Shown piece by piece: positions 15,761 through 22,491 of a stretch of DNA of 28,189 nt. The stretch's first letter is position 1, and every line of letters begins with the position of its first letter. This DNA is from a virus: positions 1-28,189 of IMG/VR virus record IMGVR_UViG_3300017720_000047, one strand, 5' to 3'. The notes beneath the pieces are model-generated. The model was not told the DNA's origin, did no database searches, and saw only the letters and a program-made list of their open reading frames with translations. A program made the translations under genes and the position numbers.

Positions 15761-16390
15761 ATGTCTTGGACTCCTGATCACATGAAAGACCAAAAAATAG
15801 AAACACCTACATCAACTAAGAATCCATTTAAGTGGGTTCTTCTTGGTGTGGGTGGTTTGGTTGCAATTGCACATATTGGTGCTCTTGGTCATTTGATGAA
15901 GATGACTGAAAAATATGCTGATCGTCCACAATATCCTGCAATTAATCTTCCTACCGGGCAGTACTCTTCTTATGATGTAAAAGTTGGGAAAGATGGATAT
16001 GAAGTTAGATATAATGCTAATGATCCCAAGGTATTAGTTACTGAAAAGAATTTAGATCTAGAAAGTCATAAAAAAGGATTTTTTGGTGGAACTCAGAGTG
16101 TAGATAAAACTGAGTCTACCCGAAAAGAATATACAATGTTTAATGAATCAAATGGAGGACCAGACTCTGAGGGAAAGTTGACTGCCGAAAAGTTAGCGTG
16201 TATCAAGTCGGAAGGTTCTGGAGAGTCAACCGGTGCGATCGTGGGAGCTAGTATGACTGGTGGTCTTGCTCCAGTGTTGAGTGGTATACCTTATATTGGA
16301 TGGTTAGCTGCCGGTTGGGCAACTATGTTAGGTTCTAAAGTTGGAGGTGATCTTGGTGGAGAGGTCGCAAAATCTGTCAGTGGTTGCTAA
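15761..16390 (+). CDS. Membrane protein with glycine-rich hydrophobic C-terminus
   Basis: 209 aa. One membrane span at about 24-46 (FKWVLLGVGGLVAIAHIGAL), a charged middle (YDVKVGKDGYEVRYNAND), and a Gly/Ala-rich hydrophobic C-terminal 50 residues (IVGASMTGGLAPVLSG then AAGWATMLGSKVGGDLGG) reminiscent of glycine-zipper or pore-forming proteins, ending in Cys. It starts four bases after the holin-candidate gene, so the two are probably co-expressed. No family named. A spanin-like or structural role would be guesses. Confidence 0.6.
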   Translation: MSWTPDHMKDQKIETPTSTKNPFKWVLLGVGGLVAIAHIGALGHLMKMTEKYADRPQYPAINLPTGQYSSYDVKVGKDGYEVRYNANDPKVLVTEKNLDLESHKKGFFGGTQSVDKTESTRKEYTMFNESNGGPDSEGKLTAEKLACIKSEGSGESTGAIVGASMTGGLAPVLSGIPYIGWLAAGWATMLGSKVGGDLGGEVAKSVSGC

Positions 16391-16405
16391 CAAATAGGAA
16401 GTTAT

Positions 16406-16427
16406 ATCTAGTAAAAAGTAACTAGAT
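16406..16427 (+). promoter_or_regulatory. Inverted repeat upstream of petE
   Basis: ATCTAGT (16406-16412) pairs with ACTAGAT (16421-16427) across eight A-rich bases, in the 58-base gap before petE. No T-run follows, so it is not a standard terminator; it could be an operator or RNA hairpin in the leader. Confidence 0.4.
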
Positions 16428-16448
16428 AGTGTAGTCGAGTTAACGAAT

Positions 16449-16772
16449 ATGAAGTTCTTTTTTGCACTTCTCGCTACATTATTTCTTGCTGCTCCGGCAT
16501 GGGCAGTCGATGTAACCATGGGATCTGGGGGTAATCTTGTATTTGATCCTGCCGAAGTAACTATTAACGTCGGTGAATCAGTTCATTTTGTAAATGGTAT
16601 GCTTCCTCCACATAATGTTATTGTTGAAGGTCGTCCCGATTTAGGTCACGAATCCCTGGCAATGTTACCTGGTGAAGAGTTTGATATTGCATTTTCTGAT
16701 CCTGGTGACTATACTTATTGGTGTGCCCCTCATAAAGGTGCGGGCATGATTGGAACAGTACACGTTAATTGA
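16449..16772 (+). CDS. petE: Plastocyanin
   Basis: 107 aa. Signal peptide MKFFFALLATLFLAAPAWA with cleavage before VDV sends it to the thylakoid lumen. Type-1 copper ligands are all present: H55 (PPHN), C92, H95 and M100 in CAPHKGAGM. It carries electrons from cytochrome b6f to photosystem I (or to a terminal oxidase). The mature protein is short for plastocyanin (about 88 residues). It leads an operon with ferredoxin and PTOX, as seen in many cyanomyoviruses. Separated from the upstream membrane gene by a hairpin-containing gap. Confidence 0.95.
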   Translation: MKFFFALLATLFLAAPAWAVDVTMGSGGNLVFDPAEVTINVGESVHFVNGMLPPHNVIVEGRPDLGHESLAMLPGEEFDIAFSDPGDYTYWCAPHKGAGMIGTVHVN

Positions 16773-16780
16773 GGTAATAA

Positions 16781-17074
16781 ATGGATTATACAATTACATG
16801 GAAATCATCTGACGGCACAGAAACCACTTTTCAATGTGCGGATGATCAATATCTTTTAGAAGCTGCCGAAGATGCTGATATTGATGCACCGTCTTCATGC
16901 AAGGCAGGTGCTTGTTCTACATGTGCCGGTAAACTTGAAAGTGGAACGGTGGATCAGGAGGAGCAATCTTTTCTTGATGATGATCAAATAGAAGAGGGAT
17001 TTATCTTAACATGTGTATCATATCCAACAAGTGATTGTGTAGTGTTGGCAGAACAGGAGGAACATCTTTACTGA
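16781..17074 (+). CDS. petF: [2Fe-2S] plant-type ferredoxin
   Basis: 97 aa. The cluster ligands are C40, C45, C48 (CKAGACSTC) and C78 (LTCVSYP), the standard plant-type pattern. Accepts electrons from photosystem I and gives them to NADP reductase, nitrogen or thioredoxin enzymes, or phage-supplied bilin reductases in some cyanophages; no bilin reductase is seen in this window. Strongly acidic, as usual. GAGG ribosome binding site eight bases upstream, nine bases after petE. Confidence 0.95.
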   Translation: MDYTITWKSSDGTETTFQCADDQYLLEAAEDADIDAPSSCKAGACSTCAGKLESGTVDQEEQSFLDDDQIEEGFILTCVSYPTSDCVVLAEQEEHLY

Positions 17075-17084
17075 GGTAATTAAA

Positions 17085-17588
17085 ATGAAAAGTTTTAATT
17101 CAATTATTTTAGATATCACTGTTTCAATTATAGATTTTCTTTATAAAGGAAGAGACTTTCAACGTTTTTGGGTTCTTGAAGAAATAGCAAGAGCTCCTTA
17201 TTTTGCATTTTTAAGTGTCTTACATTTAAGAGAATCTCTAGGATTACGTGGACCAGAACACATCTATCTAATGGAGGAACATTTTGCTCAAACACTTAAC
17301 GAGACAGAACATCTGGAGTATATGGAATCTAGGGGTGGCAATTCTTATTGGGTGGATCGTTTTTTTGCCCGACACCTTGTACTTATCTACTATTGGGTCA
17401 ACGTGGTTTATTATTGGGTGGATCCTCGCTCTGCTTACCATCTCTCCTATGAAGTAGAGATTCATGCAGCAGAAACATATGGAAAATATTTGGCACTCAA
17501 TGGTCATGATGACAAGATCCTTGAGATCTTAAATGATGAACTTGAGCATTCAAGAGAACTACATAAAGCAATGGAAATTATTAAATGA
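17085..17588 (+). CDS. ptox: Plastoquinol terminal oxidase (PTOX, alternative-oxidase family)
   Basis: 167-aa diiron oxidase that moves electrons from plastoquinol to oxygen at the thylakoid membrane. Ligand motifs visible: LEEIARAPYF (E32/E33), NETEHLEYM (E73, H76), EVEIHAAETY (E123-H127 region) and NDELEHS (E152, H155). Interfacial hydrophobic helices (HLVLIYYWVNVVYYWV) fit membrane attachment. Would relieve over-reduction and support proton pumping while carbon fixation is diverted. It starts after a GAGG site, ten bases after petF, and its stop overlaps gnd (ATGA). Confidence 0.9.
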   Translation: MKSFNSIILDITVSIIDFLYKGRDFQRFWVLEEIARAPYFAFLSVLHLRESLGLRGPEHIYLMEEHFAQTLNETEHLEYMESRGGNSYWVDRFFARHLVLIYYWVNVVYYWVDPRSAYHLSYEVEIHAAETYGKYLALNGHDDKILEILNDELEHSRELHKAMEIIK

Positions 17589-18622
17589 AAGTAGGAATTA
17601 TAGGACTTGGTAGAATGGGTGAGGGCATGTCTCGCCGCATGATGAAAGCAGGTATTGAAACTTGGGGATATAGGAGAAACTATGAAAAAGCTCAAGAAGC
17701 ATATGAAAAGGGTTATGTCAGTGGAGTTGCCACTTCTTTGGAAAACCTTGTTCAAGTAGTTCATAATCAGGAAGGTATTATTGGTAAAGCACCAGGTATC
17801 TTTCAACTTGTTATTCCAGCAGAATTAGTAGAGGACACACTTAATGAGTTACTACCATTACTTGGCGACGGGGATATTATTATTGACCATGGCAATAGCA
17901 ACTTTAAAGATTCTCGACGGAGAGCAGAAAGGTTGGAAAAGTTGGGCATCCAATATATTGACTGTGGTACTAGTGGTGGAGTTTACGGTTTGGAGCGTGG
18001 ATACTGTCTTATGGTTGGTGGTGCAAGTGGCGCAGTATCTGTCTGTGCCCCCATTTTCAGGGCACTGGCACCTGGCATTGCCTCTGCACCCCGCACTGAC
18101 CCTTACACAAACGCAACATCTGCTGAGTATGGTTGGTTACACTGTGGTGGACCAGGTGCAGGCCATTTTGTAAAAATGGTTCATAATGGAGTTGAATATG
18201 GAATCATGCAAGCGTATGCCGAAGGGTTTAATATTCTCCATCATGGTGATCTTGGTTCCAAATATGTTAAGGAAGGGGATGCTGAGATTGCTCCGATGGA
18301 AAACCCGGCAGATTATCAATATGATATTGATGTTGTTGAGGTGGCTGAGCTTTGGCGTCGCGGTTCTGTTGTTGGCAGTTGGTTACTTGATCTTACCGCT
18401 GATGTATTACGGCACGATAATCACCTTAGCAAATTCGATGGAGGAGTATCAGATAGTGGTGAAGGTCGTTGGACTCTTCACGCTGCTGTGGATCTCGGTG
18501 TACCAACCCCTGTTATATCTGCTGCCCTATTTGAAAGATTCAATTCAAGGAGACTTGGAGAATTTGGAAATAAAATCTTAAACGGAATGCGATATATGTT
18601 TGGAGGTCACAATGTCCGATAA
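17585..18622 (+). CDS. gnd: 6-phosphogluconate dehydrogenase, decarboxylating
   Basis: 345 aa. Oxidises 6-phosphogluconate to ribulose 5-phosphate with NAD(P)H and CO2. N-terminal Rossmann GLGRMG (7-12) and YRRN after beta-2 suggest NADP use; substrate motifs CGTSGGVYGLERG and GPGAGHFVKMVHNGVEYG carry the catalytic Lys and Asn. The length fits the short, GntZ-like Gnd class rather than the 470-residue dimeric form. Coupled to PTOX by ATGA and followed by micro-ORFs before zwf, so both oxidative pentose phosphate enzymes share an operon. Confidence 0.95.
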   Translation: MKVGIIGLGRMGEGMSRRMMKAGIETWGYRRNYEKAQEAYEKGYVSGVATSLENLVQVVHNQEGIIGKAPGIFQLVIPAELVEDTLNELLPLLGDGDIIIDHGNSNFKDSRRRAERLEKLGIQYIDCGTSGGVYGLERGYCLMVGGASGAVSVCAPIFRALAPGIASAPRTDPYTNATSAEYGWLHCGGPGAGHFVKMVHNGVEYGIMQAYAEGFNILHHGDLGSKYVKEGDAEIAPMENPADYQYDIDVVEVAELWRRGSVVGSWLLDLTADVLRHDNHLSKFDGGVSDSGEGRWTLHAAVDLGVPTPVISAALFERFNSRRLGEFGNKILNGMRYMFGGHNVR

Positions 18623-18698
18623 AATCTATTGGATCTGCCGCAAATGTGGTGGTAAAGGATGTCAACACTGTAATAAAGGTTGGGAAAATGTTTGGTGA
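18612..18698 (+). CDS. 28-aa CxxC-CxxC mini zinc-ribbon peptide
   Basis: Micro-ORF MSDKIYWICRKCGGKGC...W overlapping the end of gnd by eleven bases, with GGAGG four to eight bases upstream of ATG as a strong Shine-Dalgarno. It contains two CxxC pairs (CRKC and CQHC) with Gly around them, like half of a DnaJ-type zinc finger, and ends NVW. It overlaps the next ORF by eleven bases. The cysteine pattern and ribosome site argue that it is translated. Function unknown. Confidence 0.6.
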   Translation: MSDKIYWICRKCGGKGCQHCNKGWENVW

Positions 18699-18816
18699 AG
18701 CACTTAAATGGTTGGCCATCCCGTTTGTATTATCCACTATATATTTCGGGTTACGAAAAGGTGAAAATGTCTATTATGAATCCGACAAATACGATGGAAA
18801 TGGAACAGCACATTAG
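18688..18816 (+). CDS. 42-aa single-span membrane protein
   Basis: MFGEALKWLAIPFVLSTIYF begins a hydrophobic segment (about 7-21), followed by a basic turn (LRKGEN) and a polar tail rich in Tyr and Asp ending GNGTAH. It overlaps the zinc-ribbon peptide and the start of zwf. Topology predicts N-out or a small inner/thylakoid membrane anchor. Evidence is the hydrophobic profile and tight packing; Shine-Dalgarno is weak (TGGGAAA). Confidence 0.6.
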   Translation: MFGEALKWLAIPFVLSTIYFGLRKGENVYYESDKYDGNGTAH

Positions 18817-20140
18817 TAAACGCATAGTTATATTTGGAGCGGCAGGAGATCTTTGTAAAAGAAAACTTATTCCTTCACTCTATGAGTTATGGAAAAAAAA
18901 TTTACTTCCTGAAGGATTATTGATCGTTGGTTCTTCTCGCAGAGAAATTTCTAGAGATGAATGGTTACGTCATTTAGGTGAATACCCACAAGATTTTTGC
19001 CATTGGTTGGATTTTGTATCTTGTGATTTGGAATGTGAAGAAAGTCTAATGAAATTGCATGATCAGAGTGCTGACACCACATATTTCTTATCTGTACCAC
19101 CAAATACTTATGCTAGTGCAATCACTCACCTTAAGTCAGCAGGATTTTTAGATGACCCAGAAAGATCGCGTGTGGTTATTGAAAAACCCTTTGGGTACGA
19201 TTATGAATCTGCTGATAATTTACAGTCAGTGGTGGAGCGACATTTACGCGAGAAACAAGTCTATCGCATTGATCATTATCTCGGTAAAGATACTGTTAAT
19301 AATATCCTTGCCACTCGTTTTAGCAATACATTACTTGAACCACTCTGGAACCGGCAGTACATAGAAGAGGTTCAGATCTATGCGACAGAAACAATTGGTT
19401 GTGAAGGTCGTTCACAATACTATGATGGTTCTGGTGTTGTCAGAGATATGCTTCAGAACCATATGCTTCAGGTTCTGGCATTAATTGCCATGGAAGCACC
19501 ATGTAAAATGAATGCCACTGAGATCCGTAGAGAGAAGACGAAGGTACTTGCGGCAACTAAACTAGGACATAAAGTTATTTTTGGTCAATATGAATCTTAT
19601 AAATCTGAAGACGGTGTTGATTCTTTCAGTGACACTGCTACCTATATTGCTGGTGATTTATATATCGATAACTGGCGTTGGGAGGGAGTTCCTTTTCACT
19701 TCATGAGTGGAAAGAAAATGCCATATCAATGTGTCGAAGTTGTCGTCAAACTTAAGGCACCACCTCAACAATTGTTTGATGGACATGAATATAATGATCG
19801 TATCGTAATGCGTCTTCAACCACATCCACACTTTGATATCAGAATTGATATGAAGGCACCGGGATTCAAAAATGATGTGGAGACAGCAACTCTGACTCAT
19901 CGTTATCCTGATTGGTTAGGTGTTGATGGTTATGAAAAACTTTTATTTGATGCTCTTCATAACGATCAATCTCATTTTGTTCATTCCGAAGAGGTTTTAG
20001 AATCTTGGAGAATTGTTGATGATTTATTGTGTGTGGGTGATAAGTGTCCTATCAGGACAGCACCATACATTTATCATGAAGGGCAATGGGGTCCAGTACA
20101 TAAAACAAACTTCATAACAAATTGGGATTATCCGGCATGA
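18767..20140 (+). CDS. zwf: Glucose-6-phosphate 1-dehydrogenase
   Basis: 457 aa. First step of the oxidative pentose phosphate pathway, making NADPH. Coenzyme motif GAAGDLCKRKL (24-34), conserved EKPFGYDYESA, and catalytic RIDHYLGKD (167-175) with the general-base His further on. Start ATG 18767 is preferred (MSIMNPTNTMEMEQH) for the AAGGTG site just upstream; ATG 18794 and 18800 are alternatives, and the earlier frame shadows the 18688 ORF. Somewhat shorter than host Zwf (about 500). Host OpcA is not seen. Ends with ATGA overlap. Confidence 0.95.
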   Translation: MSIMNPTNTMEMEQHISKRIVIFGAAGDLCKRKLIPSLYELWKKNLLPEGLLIVGSSRREISRDEWLRHLGEYPQDFCHWLDFVSCDLECEESLMKLHDQSADTTYFLSVPPNTYASAITHLKSAGFLDDPERSRVVIEKPFGYDYESADNLQSVVERHLREKQVYRIDHYLGKDTVNNILATRFSNTLLEPLWNRQYIEEVQIYATETIGCEGRSQYYDGSGVVRDMLQNHMLQVLALIAMEAPCKMNATEIRREKTKVLAATKLGHKVIFGQYESYKSEDGVDSFSDTATYIAGDLYIDNWRWEGVPFHFMSGKKMPYQCVEVVVKLKAPPQQLFDGHEYNDRIVMRLQPHPHFDIRIDMKAPGFKNDVETATLTHRYPDWLGVDGYEKLLFDALHNDQSHFVHSEEVLESWRIVDDLLCVGDKCPIRTAPYIYHEGQWGPVHKTNFITNWDYPA

Positions 20141-20220
20141 CATTATTGTTTGTAGTAACTTTTATTACAGTACTAATTGCTGGAATGCAGTTAACATGGC
20201 CAGGTAGATACCGAGGATAA
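20137..20220 (+). CDS. 27-aa membrane micro-protein
   Basis: MTLLFVVTFITVLIAGM then QLTWPGRYRG: one hydrophobic span followed by a short basic tail. Starts in an ATGA overlap with the zwf stop. The size and layout resemble tiny thylakoid-complex subunits (for example the b6f or photosystem low-mass subunits), but no sequence match can be claimed. No clear Shine-Dalgarno; coupling to zwf is the main argument for translation. Confidence 0.5.
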   Translation: MTLLFVVTFITVLIAGMQLTWPGRYRG

Positions 20221-20221
20221 C

Positions 20222-20380
20222 ATGCACTATGTACAGTTATTCGTAAGACATACAATGGAAAATCCTTTGGCATTAGGGTTTATGTCCTTTTGCCTTGTGT
20301 TTGTTCCTATCATAGGAATTTGGGCTATACATAATTATGGTTGGGAACACTGGGAACCATTCACCAAAAGTCACAAATGA
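20222..20380 (+). CDS. 52-aa single-span membrane protein
   Basis: MHYVQLFVRHTMENPLALG leads into a span (about 17-36, FMSFCLVFVPIIGIWAI) and ends with an aromatic His/Trp tail (HNYGWEHWEPFTK). It starts one base after the 27-aa ORF, with CCGAGGA as a possible ribosome binding site, and its stop overlaps the next ATG (ATGA). No family recognised. His/Trp after the membrane boundary suggest an interface or cofactor contact, which is speculation. Confidence 0.55.
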   Translation: MHYVQLFVRHTMENPLALGFMSFCLVFVPIIGIWAIHNYGWEHWEPFTKSHK

Positions 20381-20532
20381 AAGATGACGAAAAGAGAGAA
20401 TTTTATAAATCCCTCAGGGAAAGAATCAAACAACTTAGAATGGAACACTTGTTTGAAGAACCATGTCCTCTTTATGAACCAGACTGGGATGATGAAGAAG
20501 AACCTGATAATTTCATAGGTGAGAACATATGA
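20377..20532 (+). CDS. 51-aa acidic soluble protein
   Basis: Start ATG 20377 from the ATGA overlap (MKDDEKREFYKSLRERIKQL). The N-terminal half is a charged helix; the C-terminal half is very acidic (EPDWDDEEEPDN). The longer frame from TTG 20341 only shadows the 52-aa gene. Coupled by ATGA to the next ORF. No known function. Confidence 0.6.
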   Translation: MKDDEKREFYKSLRERIKQLRMEHLFEEPCPLYEPDWDDEEEPDNFIGENI

Positions 20533-20741
20533 ACTATCAATTAACACTACTACTATGCTTTACACCACTTGTCGTTATCTACATAGTGTTAAAAATTGCA
20601 GTTTGGATTTCTGCCGTAAATGCTGAATCGGATTATGTCAGAAAAGAACCTTTACGGAAACGAGGACCCTACCTGGAAAACCCGTATGCAGACGTTGATG
20701 AGGAGGAAGAGGAATATGGAGACAGCACAGATTATCGATAA
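20529..20741 (+). CDS. 70-aa single-span membrane protein with acidic tail
   Basis: MNYQLTLLLCFTPLVVIYIV is a strong span extending to about residue 30, followed by basic YVRKEPLRKRGPY and an acidic tail DVDEEEEEYGDSTDY. GGTGAGAA just upstream gives a site, and the start forms an ATGA overlap. The basic-then-acidic cytoplasmic tail looks like a docking segment. It overlaps the next ORF by 26 bases. No family recognised. Confidence 0.65.
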   Translation: MNYQLTLLLCFTPLVVIYIVLKIAVWISAVNAESDYVRKEPLRKRGPYLENPYADVDEEEEEYGDSTDYR

Positions 20742-20865
20742 TGCTTTATATGAGTATTATTCTGAGAAGGGACTGGATGTTCCACATTGGAAGTGTAAAA
20801 AAAATCCTGATTGGTGGACGGAATATTTAATTTCTTTGGGATTAGATCCGAATAATAAATTATGA
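20716..20865 (+). CDS. 49-aa hypothetical protein
   Basis: Start ATG 20716 (METAQIIDNALYEYYSEKG), preceded by the strong site AGGAGGAAGAGGA, which codes for the acidic tail of the previous protein in another frame. The product is a small helical protein with GLDVPHWKCKKNPDWWTEYL, a Trp-rich end. The stop overlaps the next ATG (ATGA-type). Not recognised, but ribosome site and coupling support it. Confidence 0.65.
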   Translation: METAQIIDNALYEYYSEKGLDVPHWKCKKNPDWWTEYLISLGLDPNNKL

Positions 20866-21083
20866 ATTTAATTCTTAGATCTCATGAAAATATAAATGAC
20901 CCTGTTTGGAGTGTAATAATTTCTATAATTATACTTTTAATGGGAGTTGCATATATTATCGTCTATATATTGAGTATAGATGATAAAGAAGACCATGGGA
21001 GCAATGACACCCCCAAGTCGGAAGAGTTGTTACAACTTCCGAGTAGTGGAGATCAACAGAGTTCTGGACGGGGACACGATTGA
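20862..21083 (+). CDS. 73-aa single-span membrane protein
   Basis: MNLILRSHENINDPVW then a span at about 16-38 (SVIISIIILLMGVAYIIVYI) and a polar Ser/Asp tail ending SSGRGHD. It starts at an ATGA overlap with the 49-aa gene. Its last 100 bases overlap the nuclease gene in another frame, so the Ser-rich tail may be partly a by-product of that overlap. No function known. Confidence 0.55.
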   Translation: MNLILRSHENINDPVWSVIISIIILLMGVAYIIVYILSIDDKEDHGSNDTPKSEELLQLPSSGDQQSSGRGHD

Positions 21084-21456
21084 TGTTACTATCGATCTTG
21101 GATTTGACCTTTACAAGAAAGAGAGAGTTAGAATTGCAGGAGTGGATACTCCAGAGAAGAGGACCAGAGATCTTGAGGAAAAGAAACTTGGAATTGACGC
21201 AACGAACTGGCTCAAAGAAAAATTGGAGGGTGCTATATCTGGTGATGATGAGTTGTCTGTTAGGACTGAACTTGTTGGTGGCGTCGGCAAGTATGGTCGT
21301 CTTCTTGGCTGGCTTTACATCGGGGACGAGGAGTTGTCCCTCAATGAACAAATGATCACCGAAGGATATGCCTGGGCATATGATGGTGGAACAAAACAGA
21401 AAGATTTTGAAGAACTACGTGAAATTCGTAGATCATATGGAACTTTAACGGAGTAA
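20980..21456 (+). CDS. Staphylococcal-nuclease-fold nuclease
   Basis: 158 aa. The SNase domain starts near residue 18: VLDGDTIDVTIDL, then RVRIAGVDTPE (R51, E59 as the catalytic Arg and Glu), and KYGRLLGWLY with the second Arg, ending in the usual ITEGYAWAY. All active-site residues are present, so it probably cuts DNA or RNA. No signal peptide, so it acts in the cytoplasm, for example on host DNA. Starts at 20980, 20995 or 21004 are possible; the first 17 residues lie outside the domain and overlap the previous gene. Confidence 0.85.
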   Translation: MIKKTMGAMTPPSRKSCYNFRVVEINRVLDGDTIDVTIDLGFDLYKKERVRIAGVDTPEKRTRDLEEKKLGIDATNWLKEKLEGAISGDDELSVRTELVGGVGKYGRLLGWLYIGDEELSLNEQMITEGYAWAYDGGTKQKDFEELREIRRSYGTLTE

Positions 21457-21460
21457 AACA

Positions 21461-21712
21461 ATGCAAAAAGTAATCAATGTTCTCGCAGTTTTATCATTTG
21501 TTGGTGTGGCAGGTATCATCGGTGGTGGTACATATGTTTACACTCAACGTGATACACTGATTGAAAATGCAAAAGAAAAAATTGCATCGGCAGCAACAGA
21601 AGCAATTGCAGGAGCACTTCCTGGTATGCTAGAATCTGCCATGCCTGAACTTCCTGGCACAACTGGTGGTGCAATTCCAGGAGCAACAGGAGGAGGTATT
21701 CCTGGTTTCTGA
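21461..21712 (+). CDS. 83-aa membrane protein with Gly/Pro-rich tail
   Basis: N-terminal signal/anchor (MQKVINVLAVLSFVGVAGII, about 4-27), a helix with small residues (IASAATEAIAGALPGMLESA), and a tail of PGTTGGAIPGATGGGIPGF collagen-like repeats. GGAG ribosome binding site lies eight bases before ATG. The stop TGA overlaps the following start (TGATG), so it forms a pair with the proline-rich protein after it. No function known; the topology suggests an envelope or thylakoid location. Confidence 0.7.
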   Translation: MQKVINVLAVLSFVGVAGIIGGGTYVYTQRDTLIENAKEKIASAATEAIAGALPGMLESAMPELPGTTGGAIPGATGGGIPGF

Positions 21713-22491
21713 TGCCGATCCCTGATATTAGAATTAATATAGGGGATATTGGTATTAGAGAAATTTATATTCCCCGCAGTTTGACATCTGAGTCACCTTT
21801 AGCAGTACCAATATATCCCCCGGTAACAACAGAGATAGGAACTCCTATTGTCAATATTCCTGGATGTGTTGAAACGCATACAGATAGTGATAGAAATACT
21901 AATTTAAAAAATGAGGATGATAAAGGCACAATGACTCTGTGTGATGCAGGGACACCAAGTTATTATCCGATAGATTATGATGCAAATAAGATTAAATTAG
22001 AGCAAGAGGCACCACCTCCACCTGCATATAAACCACCACCGAAACCTGAAGTTCCAGAGGCACCGGCACCTAGAGTTCCTAAGACAGAGGCACCCATGCC
22101 TGAGTGTCCAACTAGAGCACAGCAATTAAAAGATCCTGTCGGAAAAATTGTAGAAGGAAATAAAAAATTAGTCGCATATGAAATGGTCGGGAAAGAATGT
22201 CTTCCCGTATTTGAGGATTTATCCATTCCCGATCAGATTATTCAGAACATACCATCACCAGGTATGGTGATTACTACTGCTTCAATTGCTGTGGTAGCGA
22301 CGAGTTCTGCACTGCTCGCAAAACCTATTGCTGATCTTTTGTTAAGAGTGGTGAAACCGACTGTGAAGAAGGTGATAAAGAAGATTGCTGCCTTACGGGG
22401 TAAGAAGACCCTGCAGGAATCTGTTTTTGAGAGGAGGCAGGAGCAGAAGGTGCGGAATCACGCGATCCGGAAACTGAAGGGGAAGGAATAG
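21712..22491 (+). CDS. 259-aa proline-rich membrane protein
   Basis: N-terminal beta-like repeats (IPDIRINIGDIGIREIYIPR, then PLAVPIYPPVTTEIGTPIVN), Cys-containing loop, a Pro-rich linker at about 99-130 (PPPPAYKPPPKPEVPEAPAP), and a hydrophobic segment near 185-210 (VITTASIAVVATSSALLAKP) followed by a strongly basic C-terminus. The layout recalls TonB-like or tail-anchored envelope proteins, but no family can be named. The last 167 bases overlap the antisense 3' end of the minus-strand gene at 22325, and both ends look like genuine protein. Confidence 0.7.
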   Translation: MPIPDIRINIGDIGIREIYIPRSLTSESPLAVPIYPPVTTEIGTPIVNIPGCVETHTDSDRNTNLKNEDDKGTMTLCDAGTPSYYPIDYDANKIKLEQEAPPPPAYKPPPKPEVPEAPAPRVPKTEAPMPECPTRAQQLKDPVGKIVEGNKKLVAYEMVGKECLPVFEDLSIPDQIIQNIPSPGMVITTASIAVVATSSALLAKPIADLLLRVVKPTVKKVIKKIAALRGKKTLQESVFERRQEQKVRNHAIRKLKGKE

